Positions 36,608 to 46,964 of a stretch of 64,000 nucleotides of DNA are shown piece after piece. The stretch's first letter is position 1. Each line of letters starts with the position of its first letter. Made by a program: the position numbers and the translations under genes. The notes under the pieces were generated by a model. It worked only from the letters and a program-made list of their open reading frames with translations, had not been told where the DNA came from and did no database searches. The stretch comes from Roseivirga sp. 4D4 (GTDB lineage: Bacteria; Bacteroidota; Bacteroidia; Cytophagales; Cyclobacteriaceae), in NCBI RefSeq assembly GCF_001747095.1, contig NZ_MDGP01000001.1, positions 4,384,001-4,448,000 of the forward strand, written 5' to 3'.

Positions 36608-38707
36608 ATGGCAAGAGATTTAAAATTGACTCGGAACATCGGTATTGCTGCGCATATCGATGCTGGTAAAACTACTACCACCGAGCGTATACTATATTAC
36701 ACCGGTGTATCTCACAAAATTGGTGAAGTGCACGATGGTGCTGCTACAATGGACTGGATGGAGCAGGAGCAGGAAAGAGGTATTACAATTACTTCAGCTG
36801 CTACTACTGTTTTCTGGCCTTACAAAGACAATGAGTATCACATCAACATCATTGACACTCCCGGTCACGTTGACTTCACAGTAGAGGTGAACAGATCATT
36901 GAGAGTATTGGATGGTTTGGTGTTCTTGTTTTCAGCTGTAGACGGTGTTGAACCACAGTCTGAAACTAACTGGAGACTTGCGGATAACTACAAAGTAGCT
37001 CGTATCGGTTTTGTCAACAAAATGGACCGTGCAGGTGCTGACTTCCTTATGGTTTGTGGTCAGGTGAAAGAAATGCTTGGTACTAAAGCAGTGCCTTTGC
37101 AATTACCTATCGGTGCAGAAGAAGGATTCAGAGGAGTGGTTGACTTGGTAGAGAACAAAGCGATCGTTTGGAACGAAGCTGACCAAGGAATGACTTTCGA
37201 AGAAATCGAAATTCCTGCGGATATGGTCGATGAAGTTGCGGAATACAGAGAAGGTCTTTTAGAGGCAATCGCTGAATATGACGATTCATTATTGGAGAAA
37301 TTCTTCGAAGATCCTGATTCAATTACTAAAGACGAGATTCTAGCAGCATTGAGACAAGCTACTATCAACTTGGATTTCGTTCCAATGATGTGTGGTTCTG
37401 CATTCAAAAATAAAGGTGTTCAAACGCTTCTTGACTACGTGATGGAATTGCTTCCTTCACCAATGGATAGAGAAAGCATTATCGGAACTAATCCAGATAC
37501 TGAAGAAGAAACTTCTAGAAAGCCTTCTCCAGACGATCCATTCGCAGCGCTTGCATTTAAGATTGCTACTGACCCATTTGTAGGTCGTCTGTGCTTTGTA
37601 AGATCTTACTCAGGTATGCTTGATTCTGGTTCTTACGTATACAATACAAGAACAAATAAGAAAGAGCGTATCTCTAGAATCTTCCAGATGCACGCAAACA
37701 AGCAGAATGCTATTGATAGTCTTCATGCTGGTGATATTGCTGCAGTGGTAGGATTTAAGGATATCAAAACAGGAGATACCCTATGTGATGAGAAGCACAA
37801 AGTTGTTTTTGAATCAATGGACTTCCCTGATCCGGTAATTGGATACGCGATTGAGCCTAAAACTCAGGCGGATGTTGATAAACTAGGTATGGCAATCGCT
37901 AAACTAGTGGAAGAAGATCCTACCCTAAGAGTAAATACTGACGAAGAAACTGGACAAACTATCCTTAGAGGAATGGGTGAGCTTCACCTTGACATTATCA
38001 TGGATCGTTTGAAGAGAGAATTCAAAGTAGAAGTGAATCAAGGAGCACCTCAGGTGGCTTATAAAGAATCTATCAACTCATTGGTTGATCACAAAGAGGT
38101 TTATAAGAAGCAGTCTGGTGGTAAGGGTAAGTTTGCGGATATCGTATTCGAACTAGGCCCTCAAGACGCAGATCACGATAAGGATGGATTGCAATTTGAA
38201 AACGCAATTACTGGTGGTGTGATTCCAAGAGAATTCATTCCAGCAATTGAAAAAGGTTTTGCTTCTGCCATGGATAATGGTCCACTAGCGGGATATCCTC
38301 TAGAGAGAATGAAGGTGAAGTTGTATCACGGATCTTTCCACGATGTGGATTCGGATTCACTATCTTTCGAAATGGCTGCTAGATTAGGTTTCAAAGAAGC
38401 TGCTAGAAAAGCCAACCCTAAATTGATGGAGCCAATTATGGCCGTTGATGTGGTAACTCCTGACGAGTACACTGGTAGTATTACTGGTGACTTGAACAGA
38501 AGAAGAGGTATCATGAAAGGTATGGATACAAAAGGTACTTCTACTGTTGTAAAAGCAGACGTGCCACTTTCAGAACTTTTCGGTTATGTAACTGATTTGA
38601 GAACAATGTCTTCTGGTAGAGCTACCGCTTCTTTGACATTCTCTCATTACGAAGCAGTACCGAACGGAATTGCCGAAGAGGTTATCAAAAAAGCAAAAGG
38701 AGAATAA
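36608..38707 (+). CDS. fusA: Elongation factor G
   Basis: A 699-residue GTPase for translocation and, with RRF, ribosome recycling. G motifs: [39 protein letters not shown] and [10 protein letters not shown]. Domains 2 to 5 follow, with domain IV around [16 protein letters not shown]. The length is normal for EF-G. Its position in the str operon supports the translational (not EF-G2) form. Confidence 0.98.
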   Translation: MARDLKLTRNIGIAAHIDAGKTTTTERILYYTGVSHKIGEVHDGAATMDWMEQEQERGITITSAATTVFWPYKDNEYHINIIDTPGHVDFTVEVNRSLRVLDGLVFLFSAVDGVEPQSETNWRLADNYKVARIGFVNKMDRAGADFLMVCGQVKEMLGTKAVPLQLPIGAEEGFRGVVDLVENKAIVWNEADQGMTFEEIEIPADMVDEVAEYREGLLEAIAEYDDSLLEKFFEDPDSITKDEILAALRQATINLDFVPMMCGSAFKNKGVQTLLDYVMELLPSPMDRESIIGTNPDTEEETSRKPSPDDPFAALAFKIATDPFVGRLCFVRSYSGMLDSGSYVYNTRTNKKERISRIFQMHANKQNAIDSLHAGDIAAVVGFKDIKTGDTLCDEKHKVVFESMDFPDPVIGYAIEPKTQADVDKLGMAIAKLVEEDPTLRVNTDEETGQTILRGMGELHLDIIMDRLKREFKVEVNQGAPQVAYKESINSLVDHKEVYKKQSGGKGKFADIVFELGPQDADHDKDGLQFENAITGGVIPREFIPAIEKGFASAMDNGPLAGYPLERMKVKLYHGSFHDVDSDSLSFEMAARLGFKEAARKANPKLMEPIMAVDVVTPDEYTGSITGDLNRRRGIMKGMDTKGTSTVVKADVPLSELFGYVTDLRTMSSGRATASLTFSHYEAVPNGIAEEVIKKAKGE

Positions 38708-38725
38708 GCTGTAAATTTTACTATA

Positions 38726-39031
38726 ATGACACAGAAGATTAGAATTAAATTAAAGTCATACGATCACAACTTGGTGGATAAGTCATCAGAGAAAATTGTG
38801 AGAGCAGTAAAAACTACTGGAGCTGTAGTGAGTGGTCCTATTCCATTACCAACAGTAAAAGAGAAATTTACAGTATTGAAATCTCCACACGTGAACAAAA
38901 AAGCTCGTGAGCAATTCCAGCTTTGCACATACAAAAGATTAGTAGATATCTACTCTTCAAGTGCTAAGACTGTTGATGCTTTGATGAAGCTTGAATTACC
39001 TTCAGGTGTTGATGTAGAGATCAAGGTTTAA
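38726..39031 (+). CDS. rpsJ: 30S ribosomal protein S10
   Basis: 101 residues; a 30S head protein that also binds NusG. Signature: [28 protein letters not shown]. It ends the str operon here, with a strong terminator between it and rplC, whereas in many bacteria it starts the S10 operon. Confidence 0.98.
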   Translation: MTQKIRIKLKSYDHNLVDKSSEKIVRAVKTTGAVVSGPIPLPTVKEKFTVLKSPHVNKKAREQFQLCTYKRLVDIYSSSAKTVDALMKLELPSGVDVEIKV

Positions 39032-39050
39032 GTACCTTTTTAAATAACTC

Positions 39051-39086
39051 AAAAGAGGCTGTTCTGTAAAGAATGGCCTCTTTTTT
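39051..39086 (+). terminator. Terminator behind rpsJ
   Basis: 15-bp stem 39051-39065 / 39070-39084 (AAAAGAGGC outer part, two G-T wobbles inside), loop GTAA, followed by six T. Confidence 0.9.
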
Positions 39087-39157
39087 ATGCTTAAAACAAG
39101 TCGAGAGAAGGACTGAAGAGATAGCTGTAAATTATTGCTCAAAATTAATGAGCACTG

Positions 39158-39188
39158 TTTGCTACAAAATATTAAATCCCTATCTTTG
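39158..39188 (+). promoter_or_regulatory. Promoter of the rplC ribosomal operon
   Basis: TTTG (39158-39161), 19 bp, TATCTTTG (39181-39188), then CAGTCCGTTTCGCGGG. The rplC start is 52 bp further on. Confidence 0.75.
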
Positions 39189-39240
39189 CAGTCCGTTTCG
39201 CGGGAGCACTCTGTTTATGGTGCTTTAAATGAATTGAAAG

Positions 39241-39873
39241 ATGTCTGGAATTATCGGAAAAAAAGTCGGAATGACTAGCGTATACAGTGCCGATGGACGT
39301 AATGTCGCATGCACGGTGATAGAGGCTGGTCCTTGCGTAATAACGCAAGTAAAAAATGAGGAAACAGACGGATACCAAGCTGTTCAATTAGCTTATGGAG
39401 AGCGTAAGGAGAAAAATACTCCCAATGCGTTGAAAGGTCACTTCAAAAAGGCCAATACAACTCCAAAGCAAAAGGTAGTTGAGTTTCGAGATTTCCGTGA
39501 GGAATTTGAAGGAATGGTAGAGTTGGGTAACCAAATTACTGTCGGAGATGTGTTCAAAGAAGGTGATTTTGTTGATGCTATCGGTACTTCAAAAGGTAAG
39601 GGATTTCAGGGTGTAGTTAAAAGACATGGCTTCGGTGGTGTTGGACAGGCTACGCACGGTCAACACAATAGGTTGAGAGCTCCTGGTTCTATCGGTGGTG
39701 CTTCATATCCTGCAAGAGTATTTAAAGGTACTCGCATGGCAGGTAGAATGGGTAACGATCGAGTAACAGTGATTAACCTTGAAGTAATGAAGGTTGTACC
39801 TGAGAAGAATCTTATTGTAGTGAGTGGGTCTGTACCTGGCGCTAAGAATTCAATCGTAGTACTAGAGAAATAA
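39241..39873 (+). CDS. rplC: 50S ribosomal protein L3
   Basis: 210 residues; early 50S assembly protein near the peptidyl-transferase centre. It starts [13 protein letters not shown]; the rRNA-reaching loop contains [20 protein letters not shown] and [11 protein letters not shown], with the conserved Gln that is often methylated. It is the first gene of this operon, 4 bp before rplD. Confidence 0.98.
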   Translation: MSGIIGKKVGMTSVYSADGRNVACTVIEAGPCVITQVKNEETDGYQAVQLAYGERKEKNTPNALKGHFKKANTTPKQKVVEFRDFREEFEGMVELGNQITVGDVFKEGDFVDAIGTSKGKGFQGVVKRHGFGGVGQATHGQHNRLRAPGSIGGASYPARVFKGTRMAGRMGNDRVTVINLEVMKVVPEKNLIVVSGSVPGAKNSIVVLEK

Positions 39874-39877
39874 GAAA

Positions 39878-40504
39878 ATGGAGATTGCAGTATTAAAAAA
39901 TAGCGGAGAAGATACTGGTAGAAAGGTGAGCCTTTCTGATGATATCTTTGCGATCGAGCCAAACGATCACGCGATCTACCTAGATGTGAAGCAATACTTG
40001 GCTAACCAACGTCAGGGTACTCACAAGTCGAAGGAAAGAGCAGAGATCTCTGGTTCTACTAGAAAGATTAAGAAGCAAAAAGGAACTGGTACTGCCAGAG
40101 CTGGTAGTATTAAGTCACCAATTTTTAGAGGTGGAGGTCGTGTATTCGGTCCAAGACCAAGAAACTATGGTTTTAAGTTGAACAAGAAACTTAAGGCTTT
40201 AGCAAGAAAATCTGCTTTGGCTTATAAGGCCAAGGATAATAACCTAATGGTTTTGGAAGACTTCTCTTTTGATGCTCCTAAGACTAAGGATTTTGTAAAT
40301 GTTTTGAATAGCCTTTCTGTTGCAGACAAGAAAACACTCTTTGTGGTTTCTAATGAAGACAAGAACGTAGCTATCTCAGGACGCAACTTGCAAAACACTA
40401 AGGTGATCACTGCTGACACATTAAGTACATATGATGTATTGAATGCAGACAGCTTGTTGATCAGCGAGAGTTCAGTTGAGAAAATTGAAAACCTACTAAA
40501 GTAA
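39878..40504 (+). CDS. rplD: 50S ribosomal protein L4
   Basis: 208 residues; lines the exit tunnel. The extended loop shows [25 protein letters not shown], typical of L4. In some bacteria L4 represses its operon; the leader before rplC here is only about 45 nt, so a large L4 leader structure is unlikely. It lies 5 bp before rplW. Confidence 0.97.
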   Translation: MEIAVLKNSGEDTGRKVSLSDDIFAIEPNDHAIYLDVKQYLANQRQGTHKSKERAEISGSTRKIKKQKGTGTARAGSIKSPIFRGGGRVFGPRPRNYGFKLNKKLKALARKSALAYKAKDNNLMVLEDFSFDAPKTKDFVNVLNSLSVADKKTLFVVSNEDKNVAISGRNLQNTKVITADTLSTYDVLNADSLLISESSVEKIENLLK

Positions 40505-40509
40505 GCGAC

Positions 40510-40797
40510 ATGAGTATTTTAAAGAAGCCTTTAGTAACGGAGAAAGTATCAGAGCTTAATGAGAGCGGCAAGTACGGTTTCATCGTTGATGAAAACGCTA
40601 ACAAAGTCGAAATCAAGAAAGCAGTAGAAGATATGTATGGTGTTACAGTAGAAGATGTGAACACTATGAGGTATCAAGGCAAAATGAAGTCTAGATACAC
40701 TAAGTCCAGAATCATTTCAGGAAGAAAGAATTCGTTTAAGAAAGCCATCGTAACTGTTGCTGATGGTGAAGTAATTGACTTTTACAGCGGCATTTAA
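40510..40797 (+). CDS. rplW: 50S ribosomal protein L23
   Basis: 95 residues; sits at the tunnel exit and docks trigger factor and SRP. Signature: LKKPLVTEKVSELNESGKYGF and VDENANKVEIKKAVEDMYGV. It is placed as usual between rplD and rplB. Confidence 0.97.
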   Translation: MSILKKPLVTEKVSELNESGKYGFIVDENANKVEIKKAVEDMYGVTVEDVNTMRYQGKMKSRYTKSRIISGRKNSFKKAIVTVADGEVIDFYSGI

Positions 40798-40807
40798 TTA
40801 GAGAGCA

Positions 40808-41632
40808 ATGGGCGTTAAGAAACTAAGACCAATGACACCGGGAACAAGGGGCAGAGTAGCTCCTGATTTCGCAGATGTAACTACGGCAACTCCTGAGAAG
40901 TCGTTGTTAGCTCCTCTGAAAAGATCTGGTGGTAGAAATAACAGCGGTAAAATGACCATGCGCTACATGGGTGGCGGTCATAAAAGGAAGTTGAGAATTG
41001 TCGACTTCAAAAGAGAAAAATTTGATGTACCGGCAACGGTAAAGAGTGTTGAGTACGATCCGTCAAGATCAGCAAGAGTAGCTTTATTGTTCTACGCTGA
41101 TGGAGAGAAAAGATACATCATTGCTCCTAATGGTTTACAAGTTGGACAGACTGTAGTGTCTGGAGAGAATGTAGCACCAGAAGTGGGTAATGCTTTACCT
41201 CTAGCTAGTATTCCATTGGGTACAATCGTACACAATGTGGAATTCAAGCCAGGTAAAGGTGCAGCTTTAGCAAGAAGTGCAGGTTCTTATGTGCAGCTTG
41301 TTGCAAGAGAAGGTAAGTACGCCACTATGAAATTGCCTTCTGGCGAAATGAGAAACGTACTTGTTACTTGTATGGCTACTATCGGTTCTGTTGGTAATGC
41401 TGAGCACATGAATGTGAGACTCGGTAAGGCTGGCCGTAAGAGATGGTTAGGTAGAAGACCAAGAGTAAGAGGTGTTGTGATGAACCCTGTCGATCACCCA
41501 ATGGGCGGTGGAGAAGGTAAATCTTCTGGAGGTCACCCAAGATCTAGAAATGGTATTTATGCCAAAGGTCAGAAGACACGTACTCCTCAGAAGTACTCGA
41601 ACAAATTGATAATTGGTAAAAAGAAGAAATAA
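40808..41632 (+). CDS. rplB: 50S ribosomal protein L2
   Basis: 274 residues; needed for subunit joining and peptidyl transfer. Signature near the C-terminus: [23 protein letters not shown], including the catalytically important histidine. The length is normal. It is 6 bp before rpsS. Confidence 0.99.
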   Translation: MGVKKLRPMTPGTRGRVAPDFADVTTATPEKSLLAPLKRSGGRNNSGKMTMRYMGGGHKRKLRIVDFKREKFDVPATVKSVEYDPSRSARVALLFYADGEKRYIIAPNGLQVGQTVVSGENVAPEVGNALPLASIPLGTIVHNVEFKPGKGAALARSAGSYVQLVAREGKYATMKLPSGEMRNVLVTCMATIGSVGNAEHMNVRLGKAGRKRWLGRRPRVRGVVMNPVDHPMGGGEGKSSGGHPRSRNGIYAKGQKTRTPQKYSNKLIIGKKKK

Positions 41633-41638
41633 TCAACA

Positions 41639-41914
41639 ATGGCACGTTCATTAAAAAAAGGACCTTATATCGATTTCAGACTTGAAAATAAAGTCGATGC
41701 CATGAATGACTCTGGCAAGAAATCAGTGATCAAAACATGGTCCAGAAGATCGATGATCTCACCTGAATTTGTTGGTCATACCTTCGCTGTACACAACGGA
41801 AACAAATTCATTCCTGTCTTTGTCACTGAAAATATGGTAGGTCACAAATTCGGAGAATTTGCACCAACTAGAAACTTCAGAGGTCACATTGCTAAAAAAG
41901 ATAAGAGAAGATAA
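41639..41914 (+). CDS. rpsS: 30S ribosomal protein S19
   Basis: 91 residues; 30S head protein contacting the A-site region. Signature: [19 protein letters not shown] and [23 protein letters not shown]. The stop TAA overlaps the rplV start by one base (TAATG). Confidence 0.98.
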   Translation: MARSLKKGPYIDFRLENKVDAMNDSGKKSVIKTWSRRSMISPEFVGHTFAVHNGNKFIPVFVTENMVGHKFGEFAPTRNFRGHIAKKDKRR

Positions 41915-42312
41915 TGGAAGCAATAGCAAAACTAAATAATGTACCTACCTCTCCTCGTAAGATGAGAATGGTTGCTGATATGATCAGAGGCCAGCAGGTA
42001 AACAGAGCATTGAACATGTTAAAGTTCGAAGCTAAAGAAGGTGCTGCAAGACTTGAGAAATTGTTGCTTTCTGCTATTGCGAACTGGCAAGCTAAAAACG
42101 AAGATGAAAGACTAGAAGATGCAGATCTTTATGTCAAAGAAATCAGAGTTGATGGTGGCCGTATGCTGAAGAGATTGAGACCTGCTCCACAGGGTAGAGC
42201 TCATAGAATCAGAAAGAGATCTAATCATGTGACTATTGTCATCGCTTCTAAGAACGATGCTGACGTCACCGCTGAAGTAGTTGAAGAAGTAAATAACGAA
42301 ACTGATAAATAA
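41914..42312 (+). CDS. rplV: 50S ribosomal protein L22
   Basis: 132 residues; its beta-hairpin lines the exit tunnel. Signatures: [21 protein letters not shown] and the hairpin [27 protein letters not shown]. It is slightly longer than usual because of an acidic C-terminal tail ([15 protein letters not shown]). Start overlaps rpsS by one base. Confidence 0.97.
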   Translation: MEAIAKLNNVPTSPRKMRMVADMIRGQQVNRALNMLKFEAKEGAARLEKLLLSAIANWQAKNEDERLEDADLYVKEIRVDGGRMLKRLRPAPQGRAHRIRKRSNHVTIVIASKNDADVTAEVVEEVNNETDK

Positions 42313-42315
42313 CAG

Positions 42316-43044
42316 ATGGGACAGAAAGTAAATCCTATTGGGTTCAGATTGGGTGTCGTAAGAGGTTGGGATTCCAACTGGTACGGTGGTAAAGACTTCC
42401 CAAGTAAATTGGTTGAAGATCAAGAGATCAGAAAGTACATCGATGCACGTATCCCAAAAGGTGGTATCTCTAAGGTAATCATCGAGCGTACTATTAAGAG
42501 AATTACCATCACTGTACACACTGCTAGACCAGGTGTTGTTATTGGTAAAGGTGGTCAGGAAGTTGATCGTATTAAAGAAGAGCTTAAAAAATTGACTGGC
42601 AAAGATGTTCAGATCAATATCTTCGAAATCAAACGTCCTGAACTAGACGCAAAGTTGGTTGGTGAGTCAATCGCTCAGCAACTAAAAGCAAGAATTTCAT
42701 ATAGAAGAGCCATGAAGCAAGCAATTGCTTCTGCAGTAAGAGTTGGAGCTCAGGGAATCAAAATCAAATGTTCTGGTAGATTAGGTGGTGCTGAAATGGC
42801 ACGTACTGAAATGTACAAGGATGGAAGAATTCCTTTGCATACGCTAAGAGCTGATATCGATTATGCTATTTCTGAAGCAGATACTGTTTACGGAAAGATT
42901 GGTATCAAAGTATGGATCTTCAAAGGTGAGGTATTCGGTAAAAGGGACCTTTCTCCAAATGTGGGCGCCAGCAACCAAATGGGTGGCGACAGAGATAGAA
43001 GAGGCGGAGGAGCAAGAAGACCTAACAGAAATAAGAAGAAGTAA
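42316..43044 (+). CDS. rpsC: 30S ribosomal protein S3
   Basis: 242 residues; mRNA entry-channel protein with an N-terminal KH domain ([18 protein letters not shown]) and the C-terminal S3 domain ([16 protein letters not shown]). The tail is very basic ([20 protein letters not shown]). It is 24 bp before rplP. Confidence 0.98.
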   Translation: MGQKVNPIGFRLGVVRGWDSNWYGGKDFPSKLVEDQEIRKYIDARIPKGGISKVIIERTIKRITITVHTARPGVVIGKGGQEVDRIKEELKKLTGKDVQINIFEIKRPELDAKLVGESIAQQLKARISYRRAMKQAIASAVRVGAQGIKIKCSGRLGGAEMARTEMYKDGRIPLHTLRADIDYAISEADTVYGKIGIKVWIFKGEVFGKRDLSPNVGASNQMGGDRDRRGGGARRPNRNKKK

Positions 43045-43068
43045 TCACCTTTTTAAACAAGAGAGAAG

Positions 43069-43488
43069 ATGTTACAGCCGAAGAGAACTAAGTTTAGAAA
43101 GATGCAAAAGGGCCGTGTGCGTGGTATCGCACAAAGAGGTCACACTTTGTCTTTTGGAACATTTGGTATTAAGTCGCTTGAGCCAGGTTGGATCACAAGC
43201 CGCCAGATTGAAGCTGCTCGTATCGCCATGACAAGAGCGATGAAGAGAGAAGGTCAAGTTTGGATCAGAATTTTTCCAGACAAGCCTGTTACTAAGAAAC
43301 CTGCTGAAGTAAGGATGGGTAAGGGTAAAGGTGCACCTGATTATTGGGTAGCATGTGTTAAGCCTGGAACCATACTTTTTGAGTCTTCAGGAGTAAATGT
43401 TGAATTAGCGAAGGAATCTTTGAGGCTTGCGGCCCAAAAACTTCCAATCTCAACAAAGTTTGTTGTTCGTAGAGATTACGTAGGATAG
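43069..43488 (+). CDS. rplP: 50S ribosomal protein L16
   Basis: 139 residues; binds at the A-site side of the 50S subunit. Signatures: [21 protein letters not shown] and [19 protein letters not shown], where an arginine is hydroxylated in some bacteria. Followed after 2 bp by rpmC. Confidence 0.98.
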   Translation: MLQPKRTKFRKMQKGRVRGIAQRGHTLSFGTFGIKSLEPGWITSRQIEAARIAMTRAMKREGQVWIRIFPDKPVTKKPAEVRMGKGKGAPDYWVACVKPGTILFESSGVNVELAKESLRLAAQKLPISTKFVVRRDYVG

Positions 43489-43490
43489 TT

Positions 43491-43685
43491 ATGAAGAATT
43501 TGGAAATAGCAGCCCTCTCTGTTGAGGAGCTACAGGAAAAAATCGGAACTGAGGTAGAAAGCCTTCAGAAATTGAATTTTGCTCACTCTATTTCTCCTAT
43601 CGAAAATCCTATGAAGATCAGACAGGCGAAGAAATTGATCGCAAGATTGAAAACAGAATTAAGAGCTAAGGAATTAGCTAAATAA
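43491..43685 (+). CDS. rpmC: 50S ribosomal protein L29
   Basis: A 64-residue two-helix protein beside L23 at the tunnel exit. Signature: [26 protein letters not shown], then [19 protein letters not shown]. It lies between rplP and rpsQ as in other bacteria. Confidence 0.96.
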   Translation: MKNLEIAALSVEELQEKIGTEVESLQKLNFAHSISPIENPMKIRQAKKLIARLKTELRAKELAK

Positions 43686-43686
43686 G

Positions 43687-43950
43687 ATGAGCATGGAGAC
43701 TAGAAATCTTAGAAAAGAAAGAGTTGGGATTGTGACGAGTAACAAAATGGATAAAACCATTACTGTTGCTGTCGAAAGACGTGAGAAGCACCCGATTTAT
43801 GGAAAGTTTGTTAAGAAAACTTCCAAGTTTGCCGCTCATGACGAGAAAAATGATTGTGGTATCGGAGATACTGTTAAGATCATGGAGACTCGTCCGCTGA
43901 GTAAGAATAAGCGTTGGAGACTAATTGAAGTTATTGAAAGGGCTAAGTAA
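43687..43950 (+). CDS. rpsQ: 30S ribosomal protein S17
   Basis: 87 residues; OB-fold 16S rRNA-binding protein. Signature: [21 protein letters not shown] and [20 protein letters not shown]. Met3 is a possible alternative start. It has only 1 bp to rpmC and 2 bp to rplN. Confidence 0.97.
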   Translation: MSMETRNLRKERVGIVTSNKMDKTITVAVERREKHPIYGKFVKKTSKFAAHDEKNDCGIGDTVKIMETRPLSKNKRWRLIEVIERAK

Positions 43951-43952
43951 TT

Positions 43953-44321
43953 ATGATCAGGCAAGAATCAAGACTTAATGTAGCGGATAACAGTGGTGCC
44001 AAAGAGGTGCTTTGTATTCGTGTGCTAGGAGGTACAAAAAGAAAGTACGCTAGCGTAGGAGACATGATTGTAGTTTCTGTAAAATCAGCTCACTCTTCAA
44101 GTAACCTTAAAAAAGGTACTGTCTCTAAAGCAGTAGTAGTTAGAACCAAAAAAGAAGTAAGACGTAAGGACGGTTCTTACATCAGGTTCGAAGATAATGC
44201 TGCTGTATTGCTGACCCAGAACGATGAGCCGAGAGGTACTCGTATGTTCGGTCCAGTTGCAAGAGAATTGCGTGAAAAGCAATTCATGAAAATTGTTTCA
44301 CTAGCTCCTGAAGTACTATAA
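43953..44321 (+). CDS. rplN: 50S ribosomal protein L14
   Basis: 122 residues; forms part of intersubunit bridges. Signature: [25 protein letters not shown] and [24 protein letters not shown] at the end. The length is exactly typical. Followed by rplX after 3 bp. Confidence 0.99.
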   Translation: MIRQESRLNVADNSGAKEVLCIRVLGGTKRKYASVGDMIVVSVKSAHSSSNLKKGTVSKAVVVRTKKEVRRKDGSYIRFEDNAAVLLTQNDEPRGTRMFGPVARELREKQFMKIVSLAPEVL

Positions 44322-44324
44322 ATC

Positions 44325-44663
44325 ATGGCTACATCAACAGTAAAGCTTCACGTGAGAAAAGGAGACACCGTAAAAGTGATCTCTGGAAACTCTAAAGGCA
44401 AAACAGGCAAAGTACTAGAAGTACATCCTGCAAAATATAGAGCGATTGTAGAAGGTGTGAATGTTGTTTCTAAACACATTAAACCATCAGCAAGCAATCC
44501 AAATGGTGGCATCGATAAAACTGAGGCCTCTATTCATTTGTCAAATCTTATGGTGGTAGATCCTTCAAGTGGTGAAGCATCAAGAGTAGGTCGTAAGGCT
44601 GATGACAATGGTAAATTAGTTAGATACGCTAAAAAATCTGGGGAGGTAATTAAGAATGGCTAG
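44325..44663 (+). CDS. rplX: 50S ribosomal protein L24
   Basis: 112 residues; assembly initiator with a KOW motif ([21 protein letters not shown]) and a C-terminal part containing [14 protein letters not shown]. It overlaps the rplE start by 8 nt. Confidence 0.97.
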   Translation: MATSTVKLHVRKGDTVKVISGNSKGKTGKVLEVHPAKYRAIVEGVNVVSKHIKPSASNPNGGIDKTEASIHLSNLMVVDPSSGEASRVGRKADDNGKLVRYAKKSGEVIKNG

Positions 44664-45219
44664 TCCGAGATTAAAAGAAAAATATAATGCAGAGATCGTT
44701 CCTTCTTTAAAAGAGAAGTTCGAGTACACCTCTGTAATGCAAGTGCCAAAGATCACTAAAGTAGTAGTGAATAAAGGTATTGGTGCGGCTGTAGCAGACA
44801 AGAAGTTGGTAGACATTGGAGTTGAAGAGCTTACGACTATTACTGGTCAGAGAGCTGTTGCTACTGTTGCTAAAAATTCAATCTCAAACTTTAAGTTGAG
44901 AGAAGGAATGCCAATTGGTGCAAGAGTTACATTGAGAGGCGATAGAATGTATGAATTCATCGATCGTCTTTTGAATATTGCACTTCCAAGGGTAAGAGAC
45001 TTCAGAGGCGTTAAAGACAAAGGCTTTGACGGACGAGGTAACTACACTTTAGGTATCAAAGAGCAAATCATTTTCCCAGAGATCTCTATCGATAAGGTAA
45101 ACAAGATTTCAGGAATGGATGTAACATTTGTTACGACTGCAAATACAGATGAAGAAAGCTACGAATTGTTGAAAGCATTCGGTATGCCTTTCGCAGGTGG
45201 TAAAAAAAATAACGACTAG
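44656..45219 (+). CDS. rplE: 50S ribosomal protein L5
   Basis: 187 residues; binds 5S rRNA and contacts P-site tRNA. Signatures: [17 protein letters not shown] strand ([13 protein letters not shown]), [19 protein letters not shown], and [18 protein letters not shown]. Starts inside the 3' end of rplX and ends 2 bp before rpsN. Confidence 0.98.
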   Translation: MASPRLKEKYNAEIVPSLKEKFEYTSVMQVPKITKVVVNKGIGAAVADKKLVDIGVEELTTITGQRAVATVAKNSISNFKLREGMPIGARVTLRGDRMYEFIDRLLNIALPRVRDFRGVKDKGFDGRGNYTLGIKEQIIFPEISIDKVNKISGMDVTFVTTANTDEESYELLKAFGMPFAGGKKNND

Positions 45220-45221
45220 AA

Positions 45222-45491
45222 ATGGCTAGAGCAGCAGTAAAAGCTAGAGAAAGAAAGAGAGAAAAACTTGTAGCAAAGTATGCAGCTAAGCGTGCAAGAC
45301 TTAAGGCTGAAGGTGATTACATAGGTTTAGATAAATTACCTAGAAACGCTTCTCCTGTAAGACTTCACAACAGATGTAAACTTACTGGACGTCCTAAAGG
45401 ATACATGAGAAAATTCGGTATCTCTAGGGTTACTTTCAGAGAGATGGCTTCAGCTGGTAAAATACCAGGTGTGACCAAAGCAAGTTGGTAA
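45222..45491 (+). CDS. rpsN: 30S ribosomal protein S14 (zinc-free type)
   Basis: 89 residues, the long form without the CxxC-CxxC zinc ribbon. It has one cysteine ([10 protein letters not shown]). C-terminal signature: [29 protein letters not shown]. It ends a transcription segment, since a new promoter lies between it and rpsH. Confidence 0.97.
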   Translation: MARAAVKARERKREKLVAKYAAKRARLKAEGDYIGLDKLPRNASPVRLHNRCKLTGRPKGYMRKFGISRVTFREMASAGKIPGVTKASW

Positions 45492-45523
45492 TTACTTTTC
45501 TTTTAATAACTGAATTAATTTAA

Positions 45524-45531
45524 TACCTTTG
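45524..45531 (+). promoter_or_regulatory. Internal promoter of the spc operon, before rpsH
   Basis: TACCTTTG followed by CAGCCCGCTTTCGGGC, which matches the other ribosomal promoters. No clear TTTG -33 box is visible at 19-20 bp. Confidence 0.6.
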
Positions 45532-45644
45532 CAGCCCGCTTTCGGGCGGAAGGTATTTAACTTTTATAAAATATTGCTTTCTGGGAGATATCGCCAGAGG
45601 TACAAAGTGGCCCAGAGTGATCTGGAACACACAAAAAAAATAAA
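45532..45644 (+). promoter_or_regulatory. Structured 5' leader of rpsH
   Basis: About 113 nt. It starts with GCCCG-CTTT-CGGGC and contains an interrupted helix: TCTGGG (45580-45585) with CCCAGA (45611-45616), plus CCA (45594-45596) with TGG (45608-45610), leaving an 8-nt bulge. It could be a binding site for a ribosomal protein such as S8; this is inference. Confidence 0.4.
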
Positions 45645-46040
45645 ATGACTGATCCAATAGCAGATTATTTGACGCGACTAAGAAACGCCATCAGTGCGAA
45701 TCACAGAGTAGTCGAAGTTCCCTCTTCGAAGGTGAAGAAGGAAATCACAAAGGTGCTTCATTCAAAAGGGTTCATCCAGAACTTTAAGTTTGAAGAGAAT
45801 GGTCCTCAAGGCAACATCAAAATTGCTTTGAAGTACAACCCCTCTACTAAACAACCAGCAATCGTTAAGCTCGAAAGAATTAGCAAGCCTGGTCTAAGAA
45901 AGTATGTTGGTGCGAATGATTTACCAAGAGTATTAAATGGTCTTGGAATCGCTATCGTTTCTACTTCTAAAGGTATTATGACCGATAAGGAAGCAAGAAC
46001 CGAGCATATTGGTGGTGAAGTTTTGTGTCACGTATACTAA
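45645..46040 (+). CDS. rpsH: 30S ribosomal protein S8
   Basis: 131 residues; central-domain assembly protein and, in E. coli, the repressor of the spc operon. Signature: MTDPIADYLTRLRNAISANH and the C-terminal STSKGIMTDKEARTEHIGGEVLCHVY. It is the first gene behind a structured leader, which fits an autoregulatory role. Confidence 0.98.
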   Translation: MTDPIADYLTRLRNAISANHRVVEVPSSKVKKEITKVLHSKGFIQNFKFEENGPQGNIKIALKYNPSTKQPAIVKLERISKPGLRKYVGANDLPRVLNGLGIAIVSTSKGIMTDKEARTEHIGGEVLCHVY

Positions 46041-46053
46041 GAACTGAGAAAGA

Positions 46054-46608
46054 ATGTCACGAATTGGTAATAAACCGGTAAATCTTCCTGAGGGTGTAAC
46101 TTTAGATGTTTCTGCTGAAAATGTAGTAACTGTAAAAGGACCAAAAGGAGAATTAAGCCAAGAGGTTAATCCTGATATCAAGGTTTCAATCAACGAAGGT
46201 GTTGTTAATGTAGAGAGACCAACAGAGCAAAAAAGACATAAAGCGCTTCATGGTCTGTATCGTTCTCTTATCAATAACATGGTAGAAGGTGTTAGTGCTG
46301 GCTTTACTAAAGAGTTAGAACTAGTAGGTGTAGGTTATAAAGCGGCTGTTGCAAACAACGTTTTAGAGCTAAACTTAGGTTACTCACATAACATCTACAT
46401 GTCTGTGCCTACTGAAGTTCAGGCTGCTGCTAAAATGGAAAAGGGTAAAAACCCTATCGTAACCCTTACAAGTGCTGATAAAGAATTGATCGGTCAGGTT
46501 GCGGCAAAATTGAGATCACTGAGAAAGATCGAGCCTTATAAAGGAAAAGGTATCAGATTTGTTGGTGAGCAAATTAGAAGGAAAGCTGGTAAAACTGCTG
46601 CTAAATAA
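46054..46608 (+). CDS. rplF: 50S ribosomal protein L6
   Basis: 184 residues; two related domains near the sarcin-ricin loop. Signature: MSRIGNKPVNLPEGV and LRSLRKIEPYKGKGIRFVGEQIRRKAGK. It is 13 bp behind rpsH and 6 bp before rplR. Confidence 0.98.
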   Translation: MSRIGNKPVNLPEGVTLDVSAENVVTVKGPKGELSQEVNPDIKVSINEGVVNVERPTEQKRHKALHGLYRSLINNMVEGVSAGFTKELELVGVGYKAAVANNVLELNLGYSHNIYMSVPTEVQAAAKMEKGKNPIVTLTSADKELIGQVAAKLRSLRKIEPYKGKGIRFVGEQIRRKAGKTAAK

Positions 46609-46614
46609 TAGATC

Positions 46615-46959
46615 ATGGCTGTTAGAAATAGTAGACTTAGAATCAAACAAGGTATCAGAGCAAAGATTTCTGGTACTACGCAAAGACCTAGAATCTCGGT
46701 ATTCAAGAGTAATGCGAAAATATATGCCCAGATCATTGACGATCAGAAGGGACATACTTTAGTAGCAGCTTCATCTGCTGAGCTTGGTGCAAAAGAAAAC
46801 ACCAACGTGGAGATGTCTAAAGAAGTTGGAAAGAAATTGGCTGAAAAGGCAGTGGCGAATGGAATTACTGAGGTAGTATTCGATAGAAACGGATACATCT
46901 ACCATGGTAAAGTGAAAGCTTTGGCTGAAGGAGCAAGAGAAGGCGGTCTTAAATTTTAA
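46615..46959 (+). CDS. rplR: 50S ribosomal protein L18
   Basis: 114 residues; binds 5S rRNA with L5. Signature: [30 protein letters not shown] and the C-terminal [28 protein letters not shown]. Order rplF-rplR-rpsE is standard. Confidence 0.98.
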   Translation: MAVRNSRLRIKQGIRAKISGTTQRPRISVFKSNAKIYAQIIDDQKGHTLVAASSAELGAKENTNVEMSKEVGKKLAEKAVANGITEVVFDRNGYIYHGKVKALAEGAREGGLKF

Positions 46960-46964
46960 TCGAG

